Below the pieces are notes generated by a model. That model made no database searches and was not told the DNA's origin. It saw only the letters and a program-made list of their open reading frames with translations. Below, piece by piece: positions 36,116 through 46,088 of a DNA stretch of 64,000 nucleotides (positions are counted from its first letter, which is position 1; every line of letters begins with the position of its first letter). The stretch spans positions 682,001-746,000 of the forward strand of contig NZ_JANHAV010000001.1 of NCBI RefSeq assembly GCF_024464655.1. Reading direction: 5' to 3'. The stretch comes from Halobellus inordinatus. Its GTDB lineage: Archaea; Halobacteriota; Halobacteria; Halobacteriales; Haloferacaceae. A program made the translations under genes and the position numbers.

Positions 36116-37330
36116 ATGGAATGTGTAGGTGCCATAGATTCAAACAAACCCGGTGTGAAACACTCGGGTAAGATGGATGAATCGGCTGTGTTTGGACACG
36201 TCGTTGATGAGCTGGATGCCCGGGGGTATCAGCCGCTTGTGCATGTGCCCGGTTCACACGAGGAGACGTATGCGGATGTGTTGAATCGATGTGAATCGCA
36301 TCAGATCACGATTGGGGGGCGGTATCCGGATGTGTTGGGGTTCACGAATGCTGATCGCGTGTTTGCGGTTGAGGTGAAGGGGTCGAGTGGGTTGCTTCGG
36401 GGGATCGGGCAGGCGCTTACGTACCAGCAGGGGGCACATGTGTCGTATTTGGCGGCAGCGGAGGAGGCTGTTGGGCAGCATACTGAGTTGCTGCGGTCGA
36501 AAGGGGTCGGTGTGATCGGCGCGACGGAGAGTGGAGTATCGGAGTGGTCGAGTCCACCGACATCTGAATCGCACGAACAAGTTGTCGATATTGAGGGACA
36601 GTTGTCTGTTCGGCTGCGGCGGAGTGATGTTAGTGGGGATATTGCCAGCCTATCGCTCGCCCAACCCCTGAACTACCTGGCACCTGTAGTTGCTATCGAT
36701 CAGCACGGGCCCTTGGCTGGCGATGAGCTTGTCGATGTACTTGCGGATGAGTACGGGTTCGGTGCAGGTGATAGTGCACGTCAGAGTACACTATCTCTGG
36801 GGTTGCTCCGGCGTGACGACCGGTATACGCTTACTGATCAGGGAGAACTTGCGGCAACGGTGCTTCGCGGGTACGGGGTTTCGACGCTATCAAAGCTTGA
36901 CATAGTGAAGAGTGAGGTTGGACGATCAACCGTGGTTGAGGAGCACCAGCCGCTTGCGATTCTCCTGCAGAACTGTTATGAGCGGCATCCTGAGTTCCGG
37001 TTGTTGTTGGATGCGTTACGGAAGGAGGGGCCGACGATTCACTTCCCAGATTTACTCCGCCGATTGGTTCATGAATATCCCAATGTGTTTCTCAATACTT
37101 TCTGCACCAGGTCAGGCCGAACGCGAGCCCGCGAGTTAATAGAGGCTGGTCAGGTCTCCCGGATCTACGAGGAGGAAGCCGTCTGGAAGGACATCATTCG
37201 AACGAACGTGCTGTTCAATTTCGTGCAGCAACTCAAACACATCGGGATTCTCGCGCCAGAGACCCGAAGTCATAGCGGGAAGATCAGCGAGTACGATACT
37301 GATGCGAAACCATGGATTCTCCGTGGTTAA
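36116..37330 (+). CDS. Mrr-like PD-(D/E)XK nuclease with helical C-terminal domain
   Basis: About 404 residues. The nuclease domain has Asp 72 (RYPDVLGF) and Glu 86/Lys 88 (AVEVKGS), followed by GIGQALTYQQG, a helix typical of this fold. The rest includes winged-helix-like segments (STLSLGLLRRDDRYTLTDQG) and a C-terminal helical stretch (VLFNFVQQLKHIGILAP). AAGGAG at 36102-36107 sits 8 bp before the ATG at 36116; ATG 36173 is the alternative. It is divergent from the GHKL gene, sharing a 95-bp promoter region. A stand-alone nuclease acting on foreign DNA is likely. Confidence 0.7.
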   Translation: MECVGAIDSNKPGVKHSGKMDESAVFGHVVDELDARGYQPLVHVPGSHEETYADVLNRCESHQITIGGRYPDVLGFTNADRVFAVEVKGSSGLLRGIGQALTYQQGAHVSYLAAAEEAVGQHTELLRSKGVGVIGATESGVSEWSSPPTSESHEQVVDIEGQLSVRLRRSDVSGDIASLSLAQPLNYLAPVVAIDQHGPLAGDELVDVLADEYGFGAGDSARQSTLSLGLLRRDDRYTLTDQGELAATVLRGYGVSTLSKLDIVKSEVGRSTVVEEHQPLAILLQNCYERHPEFRLLLDALRKEGPTIHFPDLLRRLVHEYPNVFLNTFCTRSGRTRARELIEAGQVSRIYEEEAVWKDIIRTNVLFNFVQQLKHIGILAPETRSHSGKISEYDTDAKPWILRG

Positions 37331-37380
37331 TTGCTTGAGGATCAGAGATGGGGGTGACTCGTTAAAGAGAGATAGATGGT

Positions 37381-38028
37381 CTACACCGGGTACTGCACCT
37401 TTGCGCGAACCAGAAAATGATGGACCTTGACCACATTTGCCGGATCAGTGTACTGAATCCGGTTTAGAATCCGAACGTGAAGTGAATCACTGCTCTCATC
37501 AGAAATCTCATCGTAAGCATCAAGGAACGCCTCCTCACCTATGCTCTGGAGTGCGTGCAGATCAGCCGCCAACTCTTCAACACGGGCAGCTACTGCCATC
37601 AAAACAATGAACACCAGCGATATTCCTGCCAGCATGGCCACCGGCTTCGCAGGAACTCCAAACGGGATCAGAAGCGAATAACCGAGACTCTGCAGAAAGT
37701 AGTAGATGCCAATTGCCCCGTTGAGCACCATACCCCAGAACAAACCCCGGAACACGGGCAAGCGGTTCAGATGACCTTGTTCGTGCCGATAGACGAGCTC
37801 GGCTGCCTCGTCGGACAGGTTCTCCATGCGCTGCTTGTTTAGTATTATCGTACCAACCGGCGTGGCCTGGCCGAACGTGGCAGAATCACTTTCGAACCAG
37901 TAAACTTCGTCCTCATTATCGTAGCCGTTGAAATTGTCGACGTTCTCAACTGGCGCATGGTAAAAACGAGCAAAGGCTCTGGTGAGCCAATCCCGAACCC
38001 TGTCTGAACTACGTTCCACAGCCTTCAT
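37381..38028 (-). CDS. M48-like membrane zinc metallopeptidase
   Basis: A 215-residue protein. HEQGH at residues 82-86 is the HExxH zinc motif, and EELAAD near 161-166 supplies the third ligand region, as in M48/HtpX-type peptidases. Two hydrophobic stretches (about 93-127 and 130-158) are membrane segments, placing the active site at the membrane. I chose ATG 38028; the upstream TTG is unlikely. Its neighbours are defence nucleases, so it may be an accessory effector or unrelated housekeeping. Confidence 0.7.
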   Translation of the reverse strand: MKAVERSSDRVRDWLTRAFARFYHAPVENVDNFNGYDNEDEVYWFESDSATFGQATPVGTIILNKQRMENLSDEAAELVYRHEQGHLNRLPVFRGLFWGMVLNGAIGIYYFLQSLGYSLLIPFGVPAKPVAMLAGISLVFIVLMAVAARVEELAADLHALQSIGEEAFLDAYDEISDESSDSLHVRILNRIQYTDPANVVKVHHFLVRAKVQYPV

Positions 38029-38323
38029 ACCGTGGTTTTCGACAAACAGACACAAGTAATCATTGGTGGTTTATTAATGAGAAGGACACACTAAACCGCC
38101 TTCCGTTGGAATCCTAAGCCACTAACAGGACTAACTCAACCGGTTATTCGTTACCCCGTGTATGATTACTGCAGTCCTACGACGAACGAATCATTAGTTG
38201 CTGTGTTGGGTGAGGCAGTAGGGGAGGCCGGTGACTTCGACGGCTTCGACGTCGGGGGCTTTGATGGCGGCTTGGCCTTTGTCGTATTGTTGGAGGTCTT
38301 CCACCGTCGTACTGCAGGAGGAA
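38029..38323. other. Intergenic region, no feature resolved
   Basis: Nothing convincing is seen here beyond an ATTAATAA element at about 38072-38079 that may act as the promoter of the M48-like gene. The open plus-strand frames near 38.2-39.1 kb are shadows of the helicase gene. Confidence 0.4.
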
Positions 38324-41056
38324 TTAGGAGTAGAAGACGACGGGGCGGCGGTCGCCGCTGTGTTCGTCGTCGGGGAGGTGTTCGGCGAGGTCGTCGCGGG
38401 TGTCGTCGCCGAGGAGTTGGTTGAGGACGTCGATGGCCGAGGCGCGGAGGAGGGGTTTGTTGTCGTTGCCGCAGTTTTCGTCGAAGGTGCAGGCGGGGCA
38501 GCCGTTGGGTTGGCCGCAGTGGCAGTCGCGGAGTTGGTCGCGGGCGCGTTCGGCGAGGGCTTCGAAGTTCTCGTAGATGGCGCGTGCGAAGCCGAGGCCA
38601 CCGTCGACGCCGTCGTAGATGAACCAGCCGGAGGCGGTACGACCGGTGAGTTCTTGGGTGCGTTGTTCGAGGGCGTGGGTGGCGGCTTCGAAGGAGTCGC
38701 CGATAGAGTCGGTGATATCATCGTATTCCGGATGGCTGTAGTGGGTGTCCATCACGAGGGTTGCGAGGCCGCCGAGGTCGTTTTTGTCGACGCGGAGTTC
38801 GAGTGGGGCGGTTTGGATGGTGGCGTGTTCGGCGGCGTGGAGCCCAGCGATGTATCCGAGGTGGGCGATGCCGGTGTTTTCGGGATCAACGCCGGTTTCG
38901 ATGCCGTAATCCTGGTATTTGCGGGAGAGGGCGGTTTCGACGTCTTCGGGGACTTCGACCCAACAGAGCTGCGTGTCCATCAGGATCGGCGGAGTTTCGG
39001 TCGGGATTGCCTGTTGTTTCGGGTCGCTGTTACCGATGTAGAGCTGGTCGTAGGAGTGGTGGTGGACGAGCACGGTGCCGCGGCCGAAGTGGAGCATGAA
39101 CCCGTTGACCTCGCGGGATTCTTCTGATTCGGCGTCAAGGACGTTGACTTTGTTGCGGGTGCGCGTGTAGTACTCGCAGTTGACTGGTTTGAGTTCGATG
39201 ATGGGTTGCGGACGGTCTTCATCTAGGTTGACGACTTCGAACTGTTGGCCGTTCTGAAGGCGAACTGCGCCTTCATGATAGTCGCGGTAGGCGCGGTTCT
39301 GCTCGATTGGTTCTAGGTCAAGATCGTCGGGAAGACCCCATTTGTCGCGGTCAACGTTGTCTGCGAGTTGGAGACGGTAGTCCGTGCCGGTAGTCCCGTA
39401 CAGGTTGACGCGTGTCTGTGGGCGGCTCGGGCCAGAGTAGTGGACTGCGGCGTCGAGGTAGCCGTCGACGAAGCCGGCTTCGCGCCACATCTTGACCGCA
39501 GCACGAAGTCGGTCTTCATCGGCGAATGTCCCGATATCTGATTCGTCGAGGGCAATTTCGTCGGCCGCGGCGAGGACGTGGGTTGCGAAGACGGAATTGT
39601 TCGAGGTGTCGACAACGGCGTCTTCGACGTCGTTTTCGAGGAGGTATTCAGGATGGGTGAGGATGTACTGGTCGAGTGTGCGGTGATCGCCGACGAGGAC
39701 AGCGAGGCTGCGGCTCGCTTCGCGGCCGGCGCGACCGATGCGTTGCCAGAAGGATTGTCGCTGCCCTGGGTAGCCCATGAGGACGGTCGCGTCGAGGCTG
39801 CCGATGTCGATTCCGAGTTCGAGTGCGGAGGTCGTGGCGAGGCCGGTGAGGACACCGTTTTTGAACTGGTGTTCACGGGAGTGACGGGTTCGGCGACCGA
39901 GCCCAGCATTATACGCTTCTCTCCCGACGGTGGTCGAACGGTCGTATTCGCGGGGATTGTTCTGACGGTGCTCATTTGCCCGCTGGATGCTGAGTTCAGT
40001 GAGTTTGCGACTTTCGCAGAACAGTAACGTGCGAATGTCGTGCGAGGTCAGGTGGTTGAAGACTTTCGGCGCTTCGACGCTGGCTGGGACGCGTTCGGCG
40101 ACGAACTCCTCATCATCCTCCTCCATATCAGTCCCGTCGTCGATGTCGATATCGAACGATTCCTCTTCGGGCGTGGAGTCTCGGGTTTTGTCTCGCGGCG
40201 GGGGATTCCAAAGGATGACGTCGCGGGGGCCGTGCGGTGAGCCGTCATCGTCAATGACGGTCACGGGAGCGTTGATGAGCTCCTCGGAGTGATCGCGGGG
40301 GTTCCCGATTGTGGCGGAGGTGAGGACGTATTGCGGATCGCCGCCCCAGTAGTCGGCGACCCGCTGCAGACGACGGAGGATCCATGCGACGTGCATGCCT
40401 TCGATGCCGGTGTAGGTATGGGACTCGTCGATGGCGATGAGATTGAGGGCGCTGTAGAAGCGGCTCCACTTGTCGTGGTGTTCGAGGTAGAGGTTGAGCC
40501 CGGCGAAGTTCGTGAGGATGACGTCCGCTTGTTCTCGGATTTCTCGCCGCCCGTCCTGCGTGTCGCCGTCGTAGATCTCGACGCGGATGTCTAACCCGAG
40601 TTGGTCGTAGAGATCGTCGAGGGCTTCCTGCTGGTCTTTGGTAAGCGCCTTCATCGGGTACACGCACAGCGCGGTTGAGGCGTCGTTCTGTTCGGACGCT
40701 CTAGTTCCATCAGGGTTGAGGACGCCGGCGTCGAGGAGGTTCCGAGCGATTTGCAGGCCGTAGATGTGGGTTTTTCCGCTGGACGTCGAGGTCGTGACGG
40801 CGACGTTGTTGCCTGTTTCCAGTGCGTTGAGGGCGTCGGCCTGGTGGCTGAACAGGTTGTGCGGGTACGGCTCGGCGAGTTCCGGGCGGAGTACCTCTGC
40901 TGTCGGGACTGTGTTCGCAGGTTCAGCGGGTAGCTCGATAGTTTCGATGTACTCTGAATCCGGTGTGAGGCTGACGCGCGGGAACGTGTCGATGATGGTG
41001 TCCGCGTTAACGTCGGTGCTTGCGTTCGTGTCGGTGGTGGTGGTGTTGTCGCTCAT
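38324..41056 (-). CDS. DEAD/DEAH-box helicase with C-terminal DUF1998 (MrfA-like)
   Basis: A 910-residue protein. Motif I is TSSGKT near residues 91-96, Walker B AIDESH near 208-213, motif III TSATIGNP near 246-253, and QRIGRAGREA near 438-447 (motif VI). The C-terminus has a cysteine cluster (Cys 845, 847, 853, 856, 862) within a DUF1998-like domain, as in MrfA/YprA helicases that repair DNA crosslinks with the exonuclease MrfB. It is the last gene of the Argonaute operon, 2 bp after the stop of the exonuclease gene. Expected role: 3'-5' DNA unwinding that supplies single strands to the Argonaute or the exonuclease. Confidence 0.85.
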   Translation of the reverse strand: MSDNTTTTDTNASTDVNADTIIDTFPRVSLTPDSEYIETIELPAEPANTVPTAEVLRPELAEPYPHNLFSHQADALNALETGNNVAVTTSTSSGKTHIYGLQIARNLLDAGVLNPDGTRASEQNDASTALCVYPMKALTKDQQEALDDLYDQLGLDIRVEIYDGDTQDGRREIREQADVILTNFAGLNLYLEHHDKWSRFYSALNLIAIDESHTYTGIEGMHVAWILRRLQRVADYWGGDPQYVLTSATIGNPRDHSEELINAPVTVIDDDGSPHGPRDVILWNPPPRDKTRDSTPEEESFDIDIDDGTDMEEDDEEFVAERVPASVEAPKVFNHLTSHDIRTLLFCESRKLTELSIQRANEHRQNNPREYDRSTTVGREAYNAGLGRRTRHSREHQFKNGVLTGLATTSALELGIDIGSLDATVLMGYPGQRQSFWQRIGRAGREASRSLAVLVGDHRTLDQYILTHPEYLLENDVEDAVVDTSNNSVFATHVLAAADEIALDESDIGTFADEDRLRAAVKMWREAGFVDGYLDAAVHYSGPSRPQTRVNLYGTTGTDYRLQLADNVDRDKWGLPDDLDLEPIEQNRAYRDYHEGAVRLQNGQQFEVVNLDEDRPQPIIELKPVNCEYYTRTRNKVNVLDAESEESREVNGFMLHFGRGTVLVHHHSYDQLYIGNSDPKQQAIPTETPPILMDTQLCWVEVPEDVETALSRKYQDYGIETGVDPENTGIAHLGYIAGLHAAEHATIQTAPLELRVDKNDLGGLATLVMDTHYSHPEYDDITDSIGDSFEAATHALEQRTQELTGRTASGWFIYDGVDGGLGFARAIYENFEALAERARDQLRDCHCGQPNGCPACTFDENCGNDNKPLLRASAIDVLNQLLGDDTRDDLAEHLPDDEHSGDRRPVVFYS

Positions 41057-41058
41057 GG

Positions 41059-42606
41059 TTAGAAGTCAGTGAGGCCGGCTTGTTGTCCGGTTGCGCCGCC
41101 GGTGCCGCTATCGGTCATGTCCCGACGGGTGGCATTCGTGATTGCCTGGTAGACGTGCCAGAGCGCCCGGCAGTCATCCTCACAGTACGTCTTGTGGCGT
41201 TCCCAATCCAGTTCAGCTACTGGGGAGTCCGGGTTCCGCATAAATTCCTGGTATGCAGCCGCGGTTTGTGCCCCAGTCAGTCCGGTTCCGGCAGAATCGT
41301 AGCCGAGCGCGCGAGCGACATGGTCGAGTTTGTTCGTTCGACCGGGGAGGAGGGCGTTCCCGTCGCGGACGGCCCATTTGTACAGGTCGTAAGTCCAGAC
41401 GTCCTCCCATGCATCGACGTATTCGGGAAGGTGCTGTTCGAGGAACTGCGAGATATGTGGGTAGTCAAACTTGTACCCGTTCCACGTGAGCACGGTCCTG
41501 TCCTGGTGGTTGGCGATGAACCACGTTATGAACGCTTCGAGGACTGGCTTTGGATCCTTCGGGTGTTGCTTCTCGATGAACGCTTGATGCGTGTCGGTCG
41601 CCGGGTCGTAGACGCCGAGCTGCCAGATGATGGTTGGAGAAAGCCCGTCGGTTTCGATGTCGAGGCAGAGCGGCGGGCGGTCGTCGCGGGTCTTGACTGG
41701 CGTCTTGTTCGTGAGGACGATTGGTTCGCCTGAGTGGATGACGTCGGCGTGGGCGTGGATCTTCTCGGCTGTTGTCTGCCCGATTCCGGGGAGGTCGGTG
41801 AGAGTGCTGATTGCGAGGTTCTGGACATCGCTGGTTGTTTGACAGCCCTGTTTGCGGAGTCGCTGGGCCGTAGACTGTCCAACGCCGTTTAACGCTCTGA
41901 GGCCGAACTGGTCAGCATCGACAGCTTCTGCTGCGATGGTTCCGCGGGGCGTGCAGGTGTATTGGGCGAACATGGCACCGCTGTGCTCTGTTGCACCGAG
42001 TCCAGAGATGGGGACGTGGACTGACGAGTGGTTGTGTGGTAGCTCCCACTCGTGGTAGTACTCTGCTGGTTGACCGCCTGCGAGGACGGTGACTGGTTCG
42101 GGCAGGGTAGCGCTGATTGCCGCCAACTGATCGGCGTGTGGGAGGGTCGTGGAGAGGGTTGTTGTATCCCAATCGACAGTGAGTTTGGGGGCGAAGAGGA
42201 ACGTCGCCGCCTCGGAGCCTGTCTGCCGCTCACCTGATGCCAATTGCGTTTGGAGTTGAGGGAGGACGTCCCCGCTTTGGACGGCGAGAATATCTATCGT
42301 CCCGGGTGGTGGGGCGGCGTCGGGGGATTCGTGAACACCGGCGTCGGGGGAGTACCGGAAGTGGTGGACGCGGTTCCCGCCACGACCGAGTTGTGGGTGC
42401 AAGACGGGGATGTCGGGGGCGGCGTCACGGGCGGTGGCCTCTGCAGTCGGGGTTCGGGCTCCGGGGATCGTGATGAGCCCTGGATTGAAGTACTGGATGG
42501 CGTCCCGGACCGCGGGTTGTGATACGCGGTCGAGCGTTGATGCAGGGAGTGTCAACAACTCCAAGGGAGTATCGCCGTCCGTTGTCCAGTCAGAATCTCC
42601 TGTCAT
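41059..42606 (-). CDS. HhH-containing DEDDy exonuclease (MrfB/YprB-like)
   Basis: A 515-residue protein. The N-terminal about 230 residues are unrecognised. Two helix-hairpin-helix motifs follow (LNGVGQSTAQRL near 239-250; LPGIGQTTAEKI near 272-283), typical of double-strand DNA binding. The exonuclease has LDIETDG near 315-321, TWNGYKFDYP near 374-383 and YCEDDC with Tyr 474 and Asp 478, the DEDDy type. YprB/MrfB proteins partner with an MrfA-like helicase, and here the two genes are adjacent (2-bp gap). The Argonaute gene ends 9 bp upstream. Confidence 0.85.
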   Translation of the reverse strand: MTGDSDWTTDGDTPLELLTLPASTLDRVSQPAVRDAIQYFNPGLITIPGARTPTAEATARDAAPDIPVLHPQLGRGGNRVHHFRYSPDAGVHESPDAAPPPGTIDILAVQSGDVLPQLQTQLASGERQTGSEAATFLFAPKLTVDWDTTTLSTTLPHADQLAAISATLPEPVTVLAGGQPAEYYHEWELPHNHSSVHVPISGLGATEHSGAMFAQYTCTPRGTIAAEAVDADQFGLRALNGVGQSTAQRLRKQGCQTTSDVQNLAISTLTDLPGIGQTTAEKIHAHADVIHSGEPIVLTNKTPVKTRDDRPPLCLDIETDGLSPTIIWQLGVYDPATDTHQAFIEKQHPKDPKPVLEAFITWFIANHQDRTVLTWNGYKFDYPHISQFLEQHLPEYVDAWEDVWTYDLYKWAVRDGNALLPGRTNKLDHVARALGYDSAGTGLTGAQTAAAYQEFMRNPDSPVAELDWERHKTYCEDDCRALWHVYQAITNATRRDMTDSGTGGATGQQAGLTDF

Positions 42607-42615
42607 GGGTGTCTG

Positions 42616-45225
42616 TTAGATAAACCCGATCTTGTCTCGGAGTTTGTTCGTTGGTGGGAGGTGTTGGCGAGCGGCAGCGGCGCTTGCCAGGTCTGCGTAC
42701 ATCGTGGTGATTGGAAGGCGGGCAGTGGCGTTGGACGCGCCGATGTGCGCTTGTGACAGGAGGTAGGTTTGTGCGGCTAACGTCTCGATGGGAGTATCGC
42801 CGTGGACGCGTTCGACGGTGATGGGTTGGGGAAGTCCGGTGCTTTCTCTGCTGGCGAGGGTTTCGGGTTCGCCGAAGGTGGCGACGATGGCTTTGGGAAG
42901 GTCCTCGTAGATGGCTGCGGTCGCTTTCTGCGGCGTGTCGAAGTGAGCGCCGCTGTATTTCAGGACGCGGGCTGGGGCTTGTTTCCGGATTTCGACGACG
43001 TCGTACTTGACGTCCAGGTCGGAGAGGAATTGCTCGACGTCGCTGAGGTCTTCGTTGGCGAAGCCATCCCGGTGAATCGTGATGTGGTTCGGGTACCGGT
43101 CGTACCGAGTTCGGAAGCCCATCACCGCCTGCTTGACGATCTCTTTGAGTTCCTTCGGTGGGATTTTCTCCCCGGACTGCGGTCGGGATGACGTATAGCC
43201 GAGAACGGCCCCGTCAGCGTGAATCGCGGTGGTTGCGGCTGCGAGATGGATGTGATTCCCGTCGGCTGATTCGTCGTACTGATGGGTCACGTCGATACCG
43301 AGGTGGAGTTCAGAGTCCCCTGGCAACGCCCGCTCGATAGTGAACGGAATCCCGCCTGCAGCCGCAACCAATCCGAGGGCGATGTTGATGATCGTGAACC
43401 GTTCGTCGAGCGTCGCTTCGTGTGCGAACTGGCTGTTGAGGTCCTTCGTGGCGAGGACCTTCTTCACCTCGTCGTAGACACGTTCGGGATCTGCCGTGTC
43501 GAAGTACCCAGTGTTCTTCGGCGGGAGCGTGCAGAAGACGGCGTCGTAGTCGTGGTCGTCCGGGATTTCAGCGGCGAGCTCCATGCCGAGTTGGTCGGCT
43601 GACATCGTCGCGTCGAAGGTGACCTCTTCGACGCTGTCTGGCGGGGCTCCGATTTGTTCGAGTTTGCTTTGGAGCGTGGACCAGCCCCGTTGGATCCGGT
43701 CGTCCCGTTTTTCCATCCGAATGTGGCACACACGGAAGGGATCCGGTGCTTCGTACACTCCGAGGCGGGTGACGTCACTCGGGTGCGTCCCGGTCTGCCC
43801 GTCACTGAACTGGAGAACGTCTGCTTCCGGATCGAAAAGCCCCTGAACGGAGATGTTCTCATCCCCGAGCAGCGGGTCCGATCCGAACTCAACGGTGTGG
43901 CCGTCGAACTGAAGTGGGCCGAGTTCTTCGACGAAGCTCTCTGCGTTCGAGATGCACTGCTGAGCGGACAGGCGCGTATTGAGCCGTTGTTTCTCTGCGA
44001 AGTCCGGTGCGAATCGAGCGAGGTTCTCAGGATGGCCTTGGAGCGCGAGGAGCTCTGGTGGGAACGCCATCTCGGTCCCGTCGCCACGCTGGCGAACTGT
44101 CCAGATGACTTCCCGGTCCGCGTCCTCAATCTCGTTAACTTTCGCTGGATCGACCCAGGGTTCCTCTCGGTGATACTGAACGAGGCTCTTGTTGCCCTCG
44201 ATGTGGAGCTTGTCGGTGACGGTTTCTGGGCCGACGCCGATGACATACAGCCCCCTGTCTCGGTAGGAGGGTGTCACCCGGAGTCCGGGATGAATCTCGT
44301 CGTCGTCGAGTTGGTCGAGCGTCCGGTCTGAGAGGATCCGGTGGCGGTAATCGACGTGCAGGTAGGCGGCACGCGTGGGGAGCACCTCGACGGTGAGGTT
44401 GTACCGCTCGTGGAGCCGGAATCCTTCTTTCTCGATTACCGGGTCAATCTCCAGGATTTTATCGATGCCGTGGATGTCGTACTGGTCGCGTTTCGCGTCC
44501 TTCAGGACTTCACCGAGCATTTCACCCAGGATCTCCCGGTCATCCTCGTCCGCGTAGACGACCGGTCGGGTGCCGACCTCGTTGATTTCGAAGCGGGGAA
44601 GATCTACGCGTTCGTGCGCGAGTTTTACTAGGGACACGAGCTTGAACGCGCTGCCGACGACGACCGGTGTCACATCGAGTTGTTGCCGGACTTTGCGACG
44701 GGCCTTGTACGTCGCCCGGAGCGTGTTCTGCCCCGAGGGTCGGAATCCTCGCTTCGGAACGAGTTCGTACTCGTAGACGTCGTAGTCCGGCAGATCATCT
44801 GTGGCACGGAACGTCGTGAGACCGTGGTCTCCACTGTTGGCGGACGTGTCAGGGGTTTCGGCGAGCCCGTCTTCGAGGGCTTCCTCGGTAGTCGGGGGGC
44901 CCTCCATTTCGAGGAGTTTGGCATCGCTCTGGACGGTGAGGTTCTGATATTCCGTCCCGTCGTTTCCTTCGTCGATATCGTACTCGACAGCGGTGATGAG
45001 GTAAGTGGCTCCTCTGTCGTAGTCTTCGTCGTAGATCTCCGCTGGTGCGGAGTTCTTCCACATCGTGATGGTTCGGTCGTCACCGCCGCCATCTGTGAAT
45101 TTCAAGTTGCGGCGTGGGTACTGACCCTCGTTGTCGAAGACTGTGTCGAGCGTGAATCGAACGGCGTAGGTGTCTCCGACCGGTACGTCGTTGAGTGAGT
45201 TTTCGTCGAGGTTGATTGGTTTCAT
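42616..45225 (-). CDS. ago: Long prokaryotic Argonaute, NgAgo type, catalytic tetrad intact
   Basis: An 869-residue protein. The PIWI domain has Asp 645 (LGIDVTH), Glu 686 (QSGEKI), Asp 720 (HRDGF) and Asp 845 (MYADLA), a complete DEDD tetrad. MID-like residues include VYDEVKK and Gln near 599. Residues about 15-105 form an N-terminal OB-like domain (TMWKNSAP, TYLITAVEYD), as in Natronobacterium gregoryi Ago, which it also resembles across PIWI by recall. The start is ATG 45225, fixed by an ATGA overlap with the upstream DUF2797 gene; ORF-level position 45252 is rejected. Expected role: DNA-guided cleavage of DNA. Confidence 0.9.
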   Translation of the reverse strand: MKPINLDENSLNDVPVGDTYAVRFTLDTVFDNEGQYPRRNLKFTDGGGDDRTITMWKNSAPAEIYDEDYDRGATYLITAVEYDIDEGNDGTEYQNLTVQSDAKLLEMEGPPTTEEALEDGLAETPDTSANSGDHGLTTFRATDDLPDYDVYEYELVPKRGFRPSGQNTLRATYKARRKVRQQLDVTPVVVGSAFKLVSLVKLAHERVDLPRFEINEVGTRPVVYADEDDREILGEMLGEVLKDAKRDQYDIHGIDKILEIDPVIEKEGFRLHERYNLTVEVLPTRAAYLHVDYRHRILSDRTLDQLDDDEIHPGLRVTPSYRDRGLYVIGVGPETVTDKLHIEGNKSLVQYHREEPWVDPAKVNEIEDADREVIWTVRQRGDGTEMAFPPELLALQGHPENLARFAPDFAEKQRLNTRLSAQQCISNAESFVEELGPLQFDGHTVEFGSDPLLGDENISVQGLFDPEADVLQFSDGQTGTHPSDVTRLGVYEAPDPFRVCHIRMEKRDDRIQRGWSTLQSKLEQIGAPPDSVEEVTFDATMSADQLGMELAAEIPDDHDYDAVFCTLPPKNTGYFDTADPERVYDEVKKVLATKDLNSQFAHEATLDERFTIINIALGLVAAAGGIPFTIERALPGDSELHLGIDVTHQYDESADGNHIHLAAATTAIHADGAVLGYTSSRPQSGEKIPPKELKEIVKQAVMGFRTRYDRYPNHITIHRDGFANEDLSDVEQFLSDLDVKYDVVEIRKQAPARVLKYSGAHFDTPQKATAAIYEDLPKAIVATFGEPETLASRESTGLPQPITVERVHGDTPIETLAAQTYLLSQAHIGASNATARLPITTMYADLASAAAARQHLPPTNKLRDKIGFI

Positions 45226-46088
45226 TGTGCGGCCTCCGTTGCTGGGAGACATTCGGCAGGCGCTTCGACCGTGACCTGTTTCCCTTTCAGATGGTCGAAG
45301 TTCACGACAGCGTCCTCGGTCGCTAAGATCTGACCTCGGACTCCGAGAACCTCTGACTGTATCCCCTCGTCAAGGGTGAGCTCTGGAAGGGTGCTGACGG
45401 TCGCATCGTCCCCGGCGAAGTGAACCGGGAGTGAAACAATCCGGTCTTCGATGGTTGTCTCGTCACTGGGGAGTGTCGAGAACGGTTCCAGAGGTCCTGT
45501 TAGGACGTCCCGGCACGAATCAACGGCTTCCATGAGCGCGTTTTTGGGCTGGTCCAGCGCCTCGTACCACTCCTTCGTCGATTCGGTCGACACGACAGCC
45601 TCCAACGCGTCCTCAACGATCCCGGCGACACGACGATTCGGTGTCCGAGCGACGATCATGCCGTGAGTCGCGCCCTGTTCCGCCCAACGACTCACAGCGC
45701 GATCTGCTTGCGTGATTCCAGCCTTCACGCTGTCTTTGGCGACGAGGTAGACGACGAAGTTGTGCGCGCAGGACCGCCGTTTGAACGACGGGAACGGGCA
45801 GTCCTGATACTCGCATGACGTTCCGGGCGTGAAAACGCACTGCTGGAAGGGCGGCTTCGACTGGCACTCTTGACACGGGGAGTCGTCCGCTCGGTCCCCA
45901 CAGTGCTGGCACCGGAATCCGGGATGGACGTCGACGCGGATCTCTTCTCCGACGAGACCTGCGAGGTCAACCGGACCGTTCGTGTCTGCGAGGTACAGCC
46001 GTGGTTTCCCCCGAGACCAGGAGACCATCGTCGGGTGACCACTCACGGTCGCCCGAGAGTCCAGGTCGGCCAGTTGCTGAGCCGTCAT
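45222..46088 (-). CDS. DUF2797 family zinc protein
   Basis: A 288-residue protein. Cysteines cluster between residues 59 and 107 (CQHCGDR, PCQECQS, CEYQDCPF), giving two probable zinc sites. The following NFVVYLVAKDSVKAGITQ and VARTPNRRVAGIVEDALEAV resemble a GIY-YIG-like core. DUF2797 proteins are widespread in archaea and their role is unsettled. It overlaps its neighbours by 4 bp on both sides (ATGA with the 239-residue gene; ATGA with Argonaute), so it is translationally coupled to Argonaute and probably a functional partner. Confidence 0.75.
   Translation of the reverse strand: MTAQQLADLDSRATVSGHPTMVSWSRGKPRLYLADTNGPVDLAGLVGEEIRVDVHPGFRCQHCGDRADDSPCQECQSKPPFQQCVFTPGTSCEYQDCPFPSFKRRSCAHNFVVYLVAKDSVKAGITQADRAVSRWAEQGATHGMIVARTPNRRVAGIVEDALEAVVSTESTKEWYEALDQPKNALMEAVDSCRDVLTGPLEPFSTLPSDETTIEDRIVSLPVHFAGDDATVSTLPELTLDEGIQSEVLGVRGQILATEDAVVNFDHLKGKQVTVEAPAECLPATEAAQ

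Noticed and set aside
38231-39127. Long plus-strand frame of 298 codons opposite the helicase gene
   Set aside because: Gly/Val-rich composition typical of the reverse complement of a GC-rich haloarchaeal gene; the minus strand has clear DUF1998 helicase motifs.
45226-45252. Earlier start for the Argonaute gene at 45252
   Set aside because: It would add nine residues inside the DUF2797 gene; the ATGA overlap at 45222-45225 and the NgAgo-like N-terminus favour 45225.
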